From Eurosta solidaginis (Eukaryota; Arthropoda; Insecta; Diptera; Tephritidae), in assembly GCF_040869045.1 (NCBI RefSeq), contig NC_090322.1:81863675-81927674 (forward strand): a stretch of DNA of 64,000 nucleotides. The letters run 5' to 3'. Shown in pieces: positions 10,931-23,584 of this stretch; within the stretch, counting starts at the first letter, position 1, and every line of letters begins with the position of its first letter. The notes under the pieces are model-generated. The model was not told where the DNA came from. It did no database searches and worked only from the letters and a program-made list of their open reading frames with translations. The position numbers and the translations under genes were made by a program.

Positions 10931-13900
10931 CGATACCAAAGGAACCCAGCGCTGAAACGGCAGTAACAATGTACCAAGAGCATGGTCGCCTCTACGCCGT
11001 AGCCAAGCTCGGCGCGGAATCAGCCGAGGCGGTCATCGACACAGGGGCATCAAGAAGTTTCGTCTCGAGCAGCTTAGCAGAACGTGTGGTGAACTCGGGA
11101 AGCGGAGAAATGGTGAGAGTGGCCATCAAAATAACGATGGCAAACGGGACTAGCACTACCATCTTCGACGCCATAAGGACTGAGGTACGCCTCGGAGAAG
11201 CGTCACTCCACACAGTTTTACACGTCATGCCCGGAGCGATCGACGACATCATACTGCGCCTAGATACGCTAGGAAGCATGGGAGCCACCATATCATGTGG
11301 AGAAGGCCACCTCGTGCTAACCAGACCCCTTGCCCAGCACACACCGAATCTTGGAGCCGCGCCAGAAACTATTCAGAGAACAACACCAGCAAGAACGAAT
11401 ATCGCCAGGTACGACAGCGCTGGGACTATTCCAAGTTCAATATCATCAAGAAAGGATATCGCCAGGTACGACAGCCCTGGGACTATTCAAAATTCAACAT
11501 CATCAAGAACGGATATCGCCAGGTGCGACAGCCCTGGGACTATTCAAAATTCAACATCATCAAGAACGGATATCGCCAGGTACGACAGCCCTGGGACTAT
11601 TCAAAGTACGCCATCAGCCAGAACGGATATCGCCAGGTACGACAGCCCTGGGACTATTCAAAATTCAACATCATCAAGAACGGATATCGCCAGGTACGAC
11701 ACCCCGGGGACTAATCAGAGTATAACACGAGCGAGAAAGGGTAACGCCGGGTACGACACCCCTGGAGCCTCATCTGGAACCATTCAGAGTATAACAGCAC
11801 CAAGCAGCAGTAACTTCAAGCACGACGGCATTATGCAAAACAACGACGACGACATACAAGAAGAAGCGGAACGAGTGCGCGGTTGTCTAGCAAAGGAACT
11901 CCGAAAATTCGAGAGCATGAGTGGGGTGACGACAATAGCCGACACAGGATTATCCTGACGGACGACCGCCCTATCAAGCAACGTTACTTCCCACGCAACC
12001 CAGCTATGCAGGCCATCATCAACAACGAAATTGACGAATTACTTCAGAAAGGATGCATCGAGCCATCCTGTAGCCCACACAGCGCACCAATCGTACTAGC
12101 CAAGAAGAAAAACGGGAAGTGGAGGTTATGCGTGGACTATCGGCAGCTTAACGCCCGATCCGTACCCGACGCGTACCCCTTACCCAGAATACAACATATA
12201 TTGGACAAGCTACGACGGGCGAAGTATATCAGCAGTTTGGATTTGAAAAATGGCTACTCGCAAATACCACTGGAGCCCCAGAGCCGTCCCTACACAGATT
12301 TCACGGTACCGGGACGCGGGTTATTCCAGTGGCGCGTTATGCCGTTCGGCCTACACTCCGCACCTGCAACGTTTTAAAGAGCATTAGATCAGGTTATTGG
12401 ACCGGAGATGGAACCCTACGCTTTCGCTTACCTCGATGACATAATCATCATAGGGTCCACCTTGGAGGAGCACATTCGCAACCTGAAAGAAGTGATGCTA
12501 CGACTACAGCGCGCCAATCTCCGAATAAATCCGGAGAAATGCGAGTTTTTCAAGAAAGAAATTCGATACCTAGGACACGCAGTAAGCGACAGGGGAATTC
12601 ACACCGATCCCGAGAAAGTTGCAGCCATCAAAGACCTGAAACCACCAACGAACGCGAAAGAGGTGCGTCAATATCTCGGTATAGCATCTTGGTACCGACG
12701 ATTCGTGCCCGACTTCGCGACGATCAGCCAGCCACTCACAACCCTGCTGAAAAAGGGCAAACACTGGAAGTGGGGAGCCGAACAACAGGAAGCCTTCGAG
12801 GTCTTAAAGCAAAAACTAACGGAAGCACCGATATTTGCCTCTCCGGACTTCACCAAGATCTTCACCTTGCAAACGGACGCAAGCAATTTCGGGCTAGGCG
12901 CCGTATTGACACAGGATTTGGAAGGCGGGGGACGCGTGATCGCCTACGCCAGCAGGAAACTCAACAAGGCGGAAACCACCTACTCGCCTACCGAGAAGGA
13001 ATGCCTCGCGATCGTCTGGGGAATACGCAAGATGAGGCCATACTTGGAAGGGTACCGATTCAGGGTAATCACGGACCATATGTCTCTAAAGTGGCTAAAC
13101 TCCATCGAAAGCCCCTCCGGCCGTATAGTACGATGGGCCTTGGAACTTCAGTAGCATACCTTCGACATAGAGTACAGGAAAGGAAAGCTGAACCTGGTAG
13201 CGAATGCACTATCACGACAGCCACTGGACACCCTACGACTGGGAACGACAACAGAGCGACCATGCAAGTGGTGGCACAAGCGCGTGAATGAAGTGCGCAC
13301 TAACCCCGAGAAATATTCTGACTACATGATACAAGATGGACAACTGTACCGCCATATTCCCTGCCGGTCACAAGACGAGGAAGCGTTACCTTGGAAACTT
13401 TGTGTATCCACACCACTGCGACAACGAGTATTAGAAGAAAATCACAATATACCAAGCGCTGGACACATGGGCATCCGCCGGACAGTAGCACGGATTGCCA
13501 ACCGGTACTACTGGCCCGGCATGTTTCGGGATATCAGTCGATACGTACGACAGTGCGAGTCTTGCCAGAAGTTCAAGGAAACACAGCAAAAGCCGGCCGG
13601 AAAGATGCTCACACAAGTGCCAGGGTATGCGTCGATTTCGTTGGACCACTCCAACGATCCACACACGGGAACACGATGCTACTAGTATTTTTCGACCGCT
13701 TCAGCAAATGGGTGGAACTGGTCCCCATGAGGCGTGCGACAGCAGAAGGCCTACGCCGTGCGTTCAGAGAACGCATCCTCGCAAGATTTGGTGCTCCCAA
13801 GATACTGATATCGGACAACGGCGTCCAGTTCACCAGCACAATGTGGCAGCGTTACCTCAGGGAAATGGGGATACGACAACAATTCACGGCGCCCTACACC

Positions 13901-14458
13901 CCGCAAGAAAACCCGACGGAACGGGCGAACAGGACAATCAAGAGAATCATAGCACAACTCACCAGATCACAGCACAACAGATGGGACGACCGTCTCCCAG
14001 AAATCGAGCTGGCCATCAACACCAGTGTGACCGCGTCCACAGGATACAGTCCAGCCTTCCTCGTACAAGGACGGGAACCGCGACTACTAGGGGCATTGTT
14101 TGACGAGGTCAACCTGGGGACGGGCACGGCTACCACAACGGCAGAAGAGAAATCTGACAGAATGCAAGAGGCATTCAGAATAGTGAGGCAGAACATGGAA
14201 TGAGCGGCGGCAGATCAAGCACGGCACTACAATTTACGGCGGAGAAAATGGACCCCCGTAGTCGGCGAACTAGTGCTCGCAAAGGAACACCATCTCTCCA
14301 AGGCCGGCGAAAATTTCGCGGCAAAGTTGGCCCCCAAATATGACGGACCCTACCAGATCCTAGGATATGTATCACCAGTGCTACTCAAAGTACGAAAAAC
14401 CAACGGCGGGAAGGGGAAAACCGGTCACCGGTCATTCTATCGCAAACCACCGAGGTGA
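10777..14458 (+). pseudogene. pol: Pol polyprotein of element A (PR-RT-RH-IN), broken
   Basis: The protease has the retropepsin triplet DTG at 11038-11046. Reverse transcriptase follows from about 11950, with the YLDD active site at 12429-12440, then RNase H. Integrase shows an HHCC zinc domain near 13440-13570, a DNG catalytic Asp region near 13815 and the Glu region (TPQENPTERANR) near 13905. Lesions: a frameshift at ~11935-11955 between protease and RT, TAA at 12375-12377, TAG at 13152-13154, a deletion/frameshift near 13616 in front of the integrase core, and TGA at 14201-14203. After 14203 the frame is open to 14458, covering the integrase tail. Compared with element B, ~20 bp are missing at the 13616 break. 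The protein cannot be made whole. Confidence 0.93.
11404..11760 (+). repeat. 57-bp minisatellite between protease and RT of element A
   Basis: About six to seven units start with GCCAGGTACGACAG or variants at 11404, 11461, 11518, 11575, 11632, 11689 and 11746. The period is exactly 57 bp, so in the pol frame it encodes a 19-residue repeat (core IARYDSPGTIQNSTS). All three forward frames are open across most of it, which creates two long shadow ORFs. Confidence 0.92.
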
Positions 14459-14517
14459 CAACACGTTCTTTTGCTACGAATTTCTTTTCCAAAAAAAAAA
14501 AAAACCCACAACCTAAG

Positions 14518-14914
14518 ATGGAGAGCCATAACACCAAACTAAACAACAGCGTCAAGCCTATACGCCAGCATTACGAGGAGGAGGAAGCAAAGCGCCCCAG
14601 GGTAGTACTGCTGGAAGGAGCTACCGGCGCCGTACGCTGACGTCGCACGCAACGTTACACCACCAAGCGCTACTGGCGCCGACGTCAGCAATACGCTTGC
14701 AACTAAGCGCGAAAACACGTACGCTGACGTCGCACGTATCATCACACCACCGAACACCACAGGCGGCGACGTCAACAACATGCGTGCAACTACACATGCA
14801 AACACGTACGCTGACGTCGCACGCACCATTACACCACCAAACACTCCAGACAAATACACCGTCACGGTGGTAAAAGGCAGGGCCCGCATACGAATACTGG
14901 GCACCGAGGGCTAA
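14518..14914 (+). pseudogene. Third ORF of element A, with TYADVAR repeats, frameshifted
   Basis: Between pol and the polypurine tract an ATG at 14518 opens a hydrophilic reading frame (EEEEAKRPRVV) that stops at 14638-14640. The next frame is then open to TAA at 14912-14914 and holds three copies of a ~29-residue repeat with cores YADVARNVTPP, TYADVARIITPP and TYADVARTITPP. Because both halves look coding and meet within ~30 bp, I infer one ORF with a frameshift near 14605-14632. It occupies the env position but shows no signal peptide, no membrane segment and no Env motif. Its function is unknown. Confidence 0.5.
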
Positions 14915-14916
14915 AT

Positions 14917-14940
14917 TTCTGAAGTGGGGGGGGGGGGGAG
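14917..14940 (+). other. Polypurine tract of element A
   Basis: A run of G residues flanked by GAAGT and GAG lies directly before the 3' LTR, the expected place for the plus-strand primer. Confidence 0.8.
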
Positions 14941-17207
14941 TGTGAGGACCAAATAAATCCTCATTAATTTGGCCCACACAAAACGACCCCACAACATATT
15001 TGACACGACATTAACACAACAAGTGGCCACAAAAGGCTCTAGCAACACGATCAACCAACCAGTCTCAGCAACACAACGAGCGGTCGCAACATTTAACAGC
15101 AACACGGCCAACCAACAAATCTCAGCAACACAACGAGCGCTCGCAACATTCAACAGCAACACGGTGATCATGGCAACGCAACCATTTGAGCTAGCAACAC
15201 CAAACACAACAGCCATAAAAGGAGCGACACAGCAGCACAGCAGTCAGTCAGTACGGAGCTGTGGTCGTGACCAGAGCTACTAGCGAAGTATACCCCTATT
15301 GCAGTTGACCTTCTCTATGCAATAGGAATCCACTTCATAGGAGCGAGTCGTGGAATGGTGATTGCGGTTGACCTTCTCTACGCATCACCCCCAGAGACCA
15401 AAGGCCCCGCCACAGTGACGCGCAACCGCGACAGGTGACACCCGCTCACCTCCGTCAGTAGAAGTACGCCGGCAGAGGCCGCAACAGAGCGGCAACGCAC
15501 GTAAACCAGCAGTCAGTCAGCACGGAGCTGTGGTCGTGACCAGAGCTACTAGCGAAGTATATCCCTATTGCAGTTGACCTTCTCTATGCCATAGGAATCC
15601 ACTTCATAGGAGCGAGTCGTGGAATGGTGATTGCGGTTGACCTTCTCTACGCATCACCCCCAGAGAACAAAGGCCCCGCCACAGTAACGCGCAACCGCGA
15701 CAGGTGACACCCGCTCACCTCCGTCAGTAGAAGTACGCCGGCAGAGGCCGCAACAGAGCGGCAACGAACGTAAACCAGCAGTCAGTCAGCACGGAGCTGT
15801 GGTCCTGACCAGAGCTACTAGCGAAGTATATCCCTATTGCAGTTGACCTTCTCTATGCAATAGGAATCCACTTCATAGGAGCGAGTCGTGGAATGGTGAT
15901 TGCGGTTGACCTTCTCCACGCATCACCCCCAGAGACCAAAGGCCCCGCCACAGTAACGCGCAACCGCGACAGGTGACACCCGCTCACCTCCGTCAGTAGA
16001 AGTACGCCGGCAGAGGCCGCGACAGAGCGGCAACGCACGTAAACCAGCAGTCAGTCAGCACGGAGCTGTGGTCGTGACCAGAGCTACTAGCGAAGTATAT
16101 CCCTATTGCAGTTGACCTTCTCTATGCAATAGGAATCTACTTCATAGGAGCGAGTCGTGGAATGGTGATTGCGGTTGACCTTCTCTACGCATCACCCCCA
16201 AAGACCAAAGGCCCCGCCACAGTAACGCGCAACCGCGACAGGTGACACCCGCTCACCTCCGTCAGTAGAAGTACGCCGGCAGAGGCCGCAACAGATCGGC
16301 AACGCACGTAAACCAGCGCGGCAGCAAAGCGCAGCAGAGGTCCGCCGACGCACAACGTAACCAGGGTAAGCCAGCGCCAAGCGGAGAGGTACACAGACAG
16401 AGTAATACAAGTAAGCGCCGACGTAGGGCGCGACAGAGTATCGCCTCAGCAACACAAGTAAACGCCGACGTAGGGCGCCGACGCAAGGCGTGGCAGAGAA
16501 TCGCCCAGCAACCAGCAATACAAATAGATGCCGACGCAAGGCGCAGCAGAGTAATACAAGTAAACGCCGACGTAGGGCGCGACAGAGTATCGCCCAGCAA
16601 ATACGAGTAAACGCCGACGCAAGGCGTGACAGAGTATCGCCCAGCAAATACGAGTAGACGTCGACGCAAGGAGTGGCAGAGAATCGCCCAGCAACCAGCA
16701 ATACAAATAGACGCCGACGCAAGGCGCAGCAGAGTACTACAAGTAAACGCCGACGTAAGGCGCGTCAAGGCACCGACGCCACATACTATCGGGATCCGTC
16801 TAACGGAACACGGCGACAGAGCATCGCCTCAGCAATACAAGTAGACGCCGACGTAAGGCGCGACAGAGCACCGCAGCAGAGAGAGACGCCGTCATAAGGC
16901 GCGTCAAGGCACCGACGCCACATACTAACGGGACCCAGCTAACGGAATACGGCCGGACCGCTAAGGCCCGCCACCGCAATCAAGGATACCGCAAGATAAT
17001 CCAAGTGAAATTGAAAATGAAGTATACAAACACGTTTTATTTTATATTATAGAATTTAGAACCAATAAAGGGAGTGAAGTTTTTTATATTAAATCGATTT
17101 GCAAGGTGCCCCTTTAATACAAATTTATTGTAAACGAACCCTGGGCACGGAGAGTATACCCCAGCAAATATCAAATAAGCAACGGGGCACGAAAAAGCTT
17201 CGTTACA
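14941..17207 (+). repeat. 3' LTR of element A (2267 bp)
   Basis: It matches the 5' LTR closely from TGTGAGGACC to CGTTACA but is 482 bp longer. It has four ~269 bp units where the 5' LTR has two (+538 bp) and slightly fewer of the short GC-rich repeats. It is followed by the target duplication ACCC and resumed satellite. Confidence 0.93.
15242..16315 (+). repeat. Four ~269-bp tandem units inside the 3' LTR of element A
   Basis: Units start at 15242, 15511, 15780 and 16049, each 269 bp apart and differing by only a few bases. Confidence 0.93.
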
Positions 17208-18247
17208 ACCCATTCGTTTTGGTTACTCGACTGCTCCGTCCTCGTGTAGCCTACATATTTCGTTTTCTAAATAAACTTACCGGCCTATAGGTGAAGCATG
17301 GTTAAAGTACGTAAGTCCTTTTTTTTAACAAATTTGTGGAGATCACTTATCAGCTGTTTGCTTCAGAGCGGCAATTTTTGAGATAGTTATTAAAAGGTTA
17401 AGCATGGTTAAAATACTTAAGTCGTTTCGTTCAACAAAAGTGAGTAGATCACTCAGCAGTTGTTGGCTTCAGAACAATAATTTTTGATATAGTTATTAAA
17501 AGTTTTTAAAGGATGTCATACGTTGTTTCTCGTTTTATATCCTTTAATTCTAGAGTTAAATCTGATAAATACCGCGTACGAATTTTTTTAACCAATTTGT
17601 TTTGGTTACTCGACGGCTCCGTCCTCGTTAGCTTACATATTGCGTTTTTTTTATTTGCTTACCGATCTAAACGTTAAGCATGCTTAAAACACGTAAGTCG
17701 TATTGTTCAACAAATTTGAGTAGATCACTCAGCAGTTGTTTGCTTCAGAGCGACAATTTTTGAGATAGTTATTAAAACTTTTTAAAGGTCGTCAAACGTT
17801 GTTTCTCGTTTTATATCCTTTAATATTAGAGTTAAATATGATAAAAACTGCGTACTAATTATTTTACCCCATTCGTTTTGGTTATTGGACCGCTCCGTCC
17901 TCGTGTAGCCTACATATTGCGTTTTTCTAAATAAACTTACCGGCCTAAAGGTTAAGCATGGTTAAAATACTTAAGTCGTTTCGTTCAACAAAATTGAGTA
18001 GATCACTCAGCAGTTGTTGGCTTCAGAACAATAATTTTTGATATAGTTATTAAAAGTTTTTAAAGGATGTCAAACGTTGTTTCTCGTTTTATATCCTTTA
18101 ATTATAGAGTTAGATCCGATAAATACCGTGTAGGAATTTTTTAACCAATTTGTTTTGGTTACTCCACGCCTCCTTTCTCGTTAGATTACATATTGCGTTT
18201 TTTTTTAATTTGCTTACCGATCTAAAGGTTAAGCATGCTTAAAATAC
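17208..18247 (+). repeat. Satellite array, block 2
   Basis: The interrupted monomer resumes directly after element A, followed by about four monomers. A deletion junction near 17395 fuses two units. The order of variants (AAAGGATGTC, then GTACTAATTATTTTA, then TTGGACCGC) matches 29290-30060, so this block is paralogous to block 4. Confidence 0.93.
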
Positions 18248-18919
18248 TGTCACGAATATTAGAAGCACTAAGTGATACTCACGTCACATCGCTAGGGTGA
18301 TTCTAAGCAGTATGTGCGTAAATAAATAAATCATTATTACACATTACGACAAGCAACATTTACATACACGCAGCGGGGAAATACACATAAACACATTAAC
18401 CGTCGTTTACCACATGCATACAAGGCAGCGAAGAGATCACTCACACACAGATGTACATAGTTAGTCAATAGTCAGAGTATTACTCACATATATACACGCA
18501 TATGCCTATGTGAGAGTCTATAAACTACAAATAGGTATACATATATGTAGCTCAATTACTAGGGTAAACAAGTAGAACATTCTACAAGGAGAAACATCTG
18601 GAATATCCCAACGATGCAGAAAACAGTATAAAAGCGGCAAAAGCGGAGTAGTCTGACTTGAGTTTGATTTGAGTCTTCGATTGAGACGCTATCTAGCGAG
18701 CAATAGCAGTATTATTTTGAATAGTAGAGTTTCATTTGAGCTATCAATCAGTTTGGTTATTAAGCAAGCTATTCGTTGCACAGTTTGAGTGTTATTGTGA
18801 AGTACTTTAATAAAGGCCATTTTGCATTATTAAAAATTGGAGTTATTTATTCAACAGTTTAGTGATTCGTATTTAGCAGAGGATTGCAAATAAGAGGGTT
18901 TGCAAGTAAATTCGTTACA
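18248..18919 (+). mobile_element. Solo LTR of a third LTR retrotransposon family (672 bp)
   Basis: It starts TGTCACGAATATTAG and ends TTCGTTACA, flanked by the 4-bp duplication ATAC (18244-18247 and 18920-18923). It contains TATAAAAG at 18627-18634 and AATAAAGGCC near 18820 as likely promoter and poly(A) signal. There is no internal coding sequence. Recombination between the two LTRs of a full element is the usual origin. The family is not identified; 4-bp duplications suggest Ty3/Gypsy. Confidence 0.9.
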
Positions 18920-21900
18920 ATACGTAAGTCGTTTTTTTTAACAAATTTGAGTAGATCACTCAGCAGTTGGTTGCTTCAGAGCAACAATTTTTGAGATAGT
19001 TATTAAAACTTTTTAAAGGATGTCAAACGTTGTTTCTCGTTTCATGTCCTTTAATTCTGGAGTTACGTATTGTTTAACCCATTCTTTTTGGTTACTCCAC
19101 CGATCCGTCCTCGCGTAGCCTACATATTTCGTTTTCTAAATAAACTTACCGGCCTAAAGGTTAAGCATGCTTAAAATACGTAAGTCGTTTTGTTCAACAA
19201 ATTTGAGTAGATCACTCAGCAGTAGTTTGCTTCAGAGCTACAATTTTCGATATACTTGATAAAACTTTTTAAAGGTTGTCAAACGTTGTTTCTCGTTTTA
19301 TATCCTTTAATTCTAGAGTTAAATACGATAAAAACCGCGTACGAATTTGTTTAACCCATTCGTTTTGGTTACTCGACCGCTCCGTCCTCGTGTAGCTTAC
19401 ATATTGCGTTTTTCTAAATAAACTTACCGGCCTAAAAGTTAAGCATGGTTAAAATACTTAAGTCGTTTCGTTCAACATATTTGAGTAGATCACTCAGCAG
19501 TTGTTGGCTTCAGAATAATAATTTTTGACATAGTTATTAAAACTTTTAAAGGTTGTCAAACGTTGTTTCTCGTTTTATATCCTTTAATTCTAGAGTTAAG
19601 TACGATAAAAATCGCGTACGAATTTGTTTAACACATTCGTTTTGGCTACTCGACCGCTCCGTCCTCGTGTAGCCTACATATTGCATTTTTCTGAATAAAC
19701 TTACCGGCCTAAAGGTTAAGCATGGTTAAAATACTTAAGTCGTTTTCTTCAACAAATTTGAGTAGATCACTCAGCAGTTGTTGGCTTCAGAACAATAATT
19801 TTTGATATAGTTATTAAAAGTTTTTAAAGTGTTTCAAACGTTGTTTCTCGTTTTATATCCTTTAGTTCTAGAGTTAAATCTGATAAAAACCGCTTACGAA
19901 TTTTTTTAACCAATTTGTTTTGGTTACTCGACGGCTCCGTCCTCGTTAGCTTACATATTGCGGTTATTTTTAATTTACTTACCGTACTAAACGTTAAGCA
20001 TGCTTAAAACACGTAAGTCGTATTGTTCAACAAATTTGAGTAGATCACTCAGCAGTTGTTTGCTTCAGAGCGACAATTTTTGAGATAGTTATTAAAACTT
20101 TTTAAAGGTTGTCAAACGTTGTTTCTCGTTTTATATCCTTTAATATAAGATTTAATATAATAAAAACTGCGTACGAATTTTTTTAACCCATTCGTTTTGG
20201 TTACTCGACCGCCCCGTCCTCGTGTAACCTACATATTGCGTTTTTCTGTATAAACTTAACGGCCTAAAGGTTAAGCATGGTTAAAATACTTAAATCGTTT
20301 CGTTCAACAAATTTGAGTAGATCACTTAGCAGTTGTTTGCTTCAGAGCGACAATTTTTGAGATAGTTATTAAAACTTTTTAAAGGGTGTCAAACGTTATT
20401 TCTCGTTTTATATCCTTTAATTCTAGAGTTAAATCTGATAAATACCGCGTATGAATTTTTTTAACCAATTTGTTTTGGTTACTCGACGGCTCCGTCCTCG
20501 TTAGCTTACATATTGCGTTTTTTTAACATGCTTACCGATCTAAACGTTAAGCATGCTTAAAACACGTAAGTCGTATTGTTCAACAAATTTGAGTAGATCA
20601 CTCAGCAGTTGTTTGCTTCAGAGCGACAATTTTTGAGAAAGTTATTAAAACTTTTTAAAGGGTGTCAAGAGTTGTTTCTCGTTTTATATCCTTTAATTCT
20701 ATAGTTAAATCTGATAAATACCGCGTATGAATTTTTTTAACCAATTTGTTTTGGTTACTCGACGGCTTCGTCCTCCTTAGCTTACGTATTGCGTTTTTTT
20801 TAACATGCTTACCGATCTAAACGTTAAGTATGCTTAAAACAGGTAAGTCGTATTGTTCAACAAATTTGAGTAGATCACTCAGCAGTTGTTTGCTTCAGAG
20901 CGACAATTTTTGAGAAAGTTATTAAAACTTTTTAAAGGTTGTAAAACGTTGTTTCTCCTTTTATATCCTTTAATATTAGTGTTAAATATGAAAAAAACGG
21001 CGAACGAATTTTTTTAACCCATTCGTTTTGGTTATTCGACCGCTCCGTCCTCTTGTAGCCTACATATTGCGTTTTTCTAAATAAACTTACCGGCCTAAAG
21101 GTTAAGCATGGTTAAAATACTTAAGTCATTTCGTCCAACAAATTTGAGTAGATCACTCAGCAGTTGTTTTCTTCAGAACAATAATTTTTGATATAGGTAT
21201 TAAAAGTTTTTAAAGTGTTTCAAACGTTGTTTCTCGTTTTATATCCTTTAATATTAGAGTTAAATATGATAAAAACTGCGTACGAATTTTTTTAACCCTG
21301 TCGTTTTGCTTACTCGACCGCTACGTCCTCGTGTAGCCTACATATTGCGTTTTTCTGAATAAACTTACCGGCCTAAAGGTTAAGCAAGGTTAAAATACTT
21401 AAATCGTTTCGTTCAACAAATTTGAGTAGATCACTCAGCAGTTGTTGGCTTCAGAATAATAATTTTTGATATAGTTATTAAAAGTTTTTAAAGGGTGTCA
21501 AACGTTGTTTCTTTTTTTATATTCTTTAATTCTAGAGCTAAATCTGATAAATACCGCGTACGAATTTTTTTAACCAATTTGTTTTGGTTACTCGACGGCT
21601 CCGTCCTCGTTAGCTTACATATTGCGTTTTTTTTAATTTGCATACCGATCTACACGTTAAGCATGCTTAAAACACGTAAGTCGTATTGTTCAACAAATTT
21701 GAGTAGATCCCTCAGCAGTTGGTTGCTTCAGAGCAACAATTTTTGAGATAGTTATTAAACGTTGTTTCTGGTTTTATATCCTTTAATTCTCCAGTTAGGT
21801 ATTGTTTAACCCATCCGTTTTGGTTACTCGACCGCTCCGTCCTCGCGTAGCCTACATATTGCGTTTTTCTAAATAAACTTACCGGCCTTTTTTTCAACAA

Positions 21901-22974
21901 ATTTGAGCAGATCACTCAGCAGGTATTTGCTTCAGAGCGACAATTTTTGATAGTTATAAAACTTTTAAAGGTTGTCAAACGTTGTTTCTCGGTTTATATC
22001 CTTTAATTATAGAGTTAGATCTGATAAATACCGTGTAGGAATTTTTTAACCAATTTGTTTTGGTTACTCGACGGCTCCGTCCTCGTTAGCTTACATGTTG
22101 CGTTTTTCTAAATAAACTTTCCGGCCTAAAGGTTAAGCATGGTTAAAATATGTAAGTCGTTTTTTTCAACAAATTTGAGCAGATCACACTTGTTTGCTTC
22201 AGAGCGCCAATTTTTGATAGTTATAAAACTTTTAAAGGTTGTCAAACGTTGTGTCTCAGCTTATATCCTTTAATTATAGAGTTAGATCTGATAAATACCG
22301 TGTAGGAATTTTTTAACCAATTTGGTTTGGTTACTCGACGGCTCCGTCCTCATTAGCTTCCATGTTGCGTTTTTCTAAATAAACTCTCCGGCCTAAAGGT
22401 TAAGCATGGTTAAAATATGTAAGTCGTTTTTTTCAACAAATTTGAGTAGATCACTCAGCAGTTGTTGGCTTCAGAATAATAATTTTTAACATAGTTATTA
22501 AAACTTTTAAAGGTTGTCAAACGTTGTTTCTCATTTTATATCCTTTAATTCTAGAGTTAAATACGATAAAAACCGCGTACGAATTTGCTTAACCCATTCG
22601 TTTTGGTTACTCGACCGCTTCGTCCTCTTGTAGCCTACATATTGCGTTTTTCTGAATAAACTTACCGGCCTAAAGGTTAAGCATGGTTAAAATACTTAAG
22701 TCGTTTCGTTCAACAAAATTGAGTAGATCACTTAGCAGTTGTTGGCTTCAGAACAATAATTTTTGATATAGTTATTAAAAGTTTTTAAAGTGTTTCAAAC
22801 GTTGTTTCTCGTTTTATATCCTTTAATATTAGAGTTAAATATGATAAAAACTGCGTACGAATTTTTTTAACCCATTCGTTTTGCTTACTCGACCGCTCCG
22901 TCCTCGTGTAGACTACATATTGCGTTTTTCTGAATAAATTTACCGGCCTAAAGGTTAAGCATGGTTAAAATACT
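18920..22974 (+). repeat. Satellite array, block 3
   Basis: About fifteen monomers, mostly alternating the two types. A variant monomer with TTCTGGAGTTACGTATTGTT at 19055 lacks the usual GATAAAAACCGCG segment and is shared with 30245 and 42105. A related variant occurs near 21790. Some monomers near 21890-22200 are shortened. The last monomer before 22974 carries private variants (GAATAAATTTACC, TTTTGCTTACTCG) repeated before 32023. Confidence 0.93.
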
Positions 22975-23584
22975 TGTGAGGACCCCAAAGCTGAGGGCTT
23001 TGTATCCTCACAACATACACATATCTATATATTTTTGTAAACAACATACATTATGAAATAACTTGGAGCTTATATTTGAATTTACCACTTATACATTTTA
23101 TATGAAATATACATATTATGTATACCTTTATGAATTATACTCTAAATACATATATTCGGTTGTACATTGAATTCATAATTATTACATTGAAGGACACGTT
23201 AGACTTGCGCACTTTTGCACGCAAGCAAAGTATTTACATTTTCGCAAACATAAATTTTAAATATAGAATCACCCTAACACGCATTGAATATTTGGAAGCA
23301 AGGTAGATACGCACAAAACATAAAAATGCAGCGGTCAACCAACCCTTTGCAATCTCAAAATCCAATACATCCAGCTACAAATACAACATACATAATAACT
23401 TAAGTGAACGGAGATCAGCAGCAAGTCGTCAAAATAAGCGCCGCTACTAATAGAGATTTCGCTATACATATTTACGCACTAGCATACAACACACCAACGC
23501 ACGCCATACAACAGAAGGCAGAAGCATTGGGCAAAGCAAAACACAACATTAGAATCAGGTGATCACAAACAAATGTACAAACAC
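22975..23584 (+). repeat. Truncated 5' LTR of element B copy 1
   Basis: These 610 bp match 28098-28707, the first half of the 3' LTR. The sequence then jumps at ACAAACAC to protease code. The TATA region of the full LTR lies beyond the break and is lost. Confidence 0.9.

Larger units (their letters stand above)
7680..17207 (+). mobile_element. Element A: full-length Ty3/Gypsy LTR retrotransposon
   Basis: Two LTRs beginning TGTGAGGACC and ending CGTTACA bound an internal region with primer binding site, gag, protease, RT, RNase H, integrase, a short third ORF and a polypurine tract. The 4-bp sequence ACCC at 7676-7679 recurs at 17208-17211, and removing one copy plus the element restores a normal satellite monomer, so it inserted into the satellite. 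Gene order PR-RT-RH-IN makes it Ty3/Gypsy. Very long LTRs and a tRNA-Lys-like primer site recall the Osvaldo/Ulysses lineage of Drosophila; that placement is inference. Pol carries three stops and two frameshifts, so this copy cannot move alone. Confidence 0.95.

Noticed and set aside
11295..11725. Two extra forward ORFs of 131 and 139 codons
   Set aside because: They are the other two frames of the 57-bp minisatellite, open because the period is divisible by three.
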